Below are positions 63,136-64,000 of a DNA stretch of 64,000 nucleotides, piece after piece. The DNA lies in contig JAHLKC010000053.1 in the NCBI GenBank assembly GCA_025449115.1, positions 62,001 through 126,000 of the forward strand, given 5' to 3'. A program made the translations under genes and the position numbers. Under the pieces are notes generated by a model. That model had not been told where the DNA came from, ran no database searches, and saw nothing but the letters and a program-made list of their open reading frames with translations. Origin of the DNA: Chytridium lagenaria. Lineage: Eukaryota; Chytridiomycota; Chytridiomycetes; Chytridiales; Chytridiaceae. How positions within the stretch are numbered: the stretch's first letter is position 1; each line of letters opens with the position of its first letter.

Positions 63136-64000
63136 CCCAACTTGAACGAAAAGTGTAAAAAAAATATAGAACGCCTAAACTAAAATTAAATAAAGATACT
63201 CCCCCCCGCAAAAAAAACAAACAAAAACAAAAAAAAAAAGCAAAAAAAAACATAAAAGGGATGATTGTGCAACAAAAAAAAAGGTATTCGAGAAACACCA
63301 AAAAGGGTTGAATTAAACCTTCCACCCCATCACTACAGAAAACACAGTTGGCGCAGAAGCACCTCACGCCCATAACCTCAACACCTCTCGTGCTTGTAAA
63401 CTCGGCGTATAAAAAAAAGAGATGTGTACGAAAAAAAAAAAAAAAAGAAAATCTCCAAAGAGGCAATTTTCACGCCCAAAAAAGGAAAAAGCCTATTTTG
63501 TCAAAGGAAAAGCCTTTTTCAAAAATAAAAAAAACATGCATGAAAAAACAAACCGAAATAAATAAATAAATAAACAAGTCATGACAACAAAAAGGCACAC
63601 TTTTGGTTAGGTTTCTTAACAATGAGGTACACCCTCCTATTTTCCCATGTTTTATTTTTCTTAAAGAAAAACGTGTTAGAAGAAGAGGTTCTTTTCTTGA
63701 TGCATCCACAAAAAGTAAAATAAGATTTCATTAAAAAAAAAGGGGGTGAGCAAAAAAACACACGCGCACGCGACAGCCAAAAAGAAATGAAAAAAAGGAA
63801 AACCCCCTGTCCCTACACATACTTTGGTAAGGGTTGGAGAGAAGGGGGGAAAAGGTCAAAATCAGCACTCCCCACCCTCCATCGTTGGATAAAGGGGGAG
63901 AGGGAAGAGACGCTTTTTTATAACAAGAGGTCTCGGGTGAACCCGTAGAGGGAGAAAAGATAAAACATAATAATTAAATGGGCGGGGGAAAGAAAGGGAG
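63136..64000. other. A-rich low-complexity region
   Basis: Dominated by short A runs, with a TAAA microsatellite near 63557-63573. Reading frames here are Lys- or Phe-rich artefacts. No gene supported. Confidence 0.6.

Overview
The window looks like nuclear DNA of a zoosporic (flagellated) fungus, most likely a chytrid-type lineage. Genes are compact and split by many short GT-AG introns of about 40-300 bases. The gene set is fungal-like (HOG1-type MAP kinase, Sec4/Rab8 GTPase, DUF4436 membrane protein, FMP30/NAPE-PLD-like hydrolase, ERp38-type PDI). It also holds three proteins found only in organisms with centrioles and basal bodies (CEP295-, C2CD3- and POC5-like) and a kinase-homology/guanylate-cyclase protein. 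All names come from reading the translations by eye; no database search was run.

Layout. 1-7.84 kb is a nest of one Ty1/copia family: a degenerate pol region ending in a 504-base LTR (1-4024), then a second rearranged copy (4368-7057) whose two halves face opposite ways and which has itself been hit by further LTRs of the same family. 7.84-12.7 kb is gene-poor, with only two weak traces of a Tc1-like DDE transposase. 12.9-29.3 kb is gene-dense: PDI (-), TUG/UBX protein (+), mitoribosomal uS14 (+), COG8 (+), mitochondrial SOD (+), HOG1 (+), CEP295-like (+), thiamine pyrophosphokinase (+), YjbQ-like (+). 29.9-41.5 kb holds NAPE-PLD-like (-), a small secreted protein (+) followed by decayed ~280-base repeats, an F-box/LRR protein (-), Rab8/Sec4 (-) and a large unknown protein (-). 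42.2-55.6 kb holds an unknown acidic repeat protein (+), C2CD3 (+), RTF1 (-), POC5 (+) and a small unknown gene (+). 56.1-58.9 kb is the pseudokinase/cyclase (-). 59.8-61.7 kb is the DUF4436 gene (+), followed by a ~160-base tandem array that has captured the end of its last exon, a 44-base minisatellite and A-rich low-complexity DNA.

The most striking observations are a 2-base micro-exon at the first CGHC site of the PDI gene, supported by the matching intron in its second thioredoxin domain; a cluster of centriole genes; a myristoylation-ready kinase-homology/cyclase protein that lacks key catalytic residues; and a same-family LTR nest with a readable 5-base target duplication and an internal inversion.

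Caution on quality: many otherwise conserved genes carry single-base frame slips, most at short homopolymer runs. The simplest reading is uncorrected sequencing indels rather than widespread pseudogenes, so exon ends in those genes are approximate.
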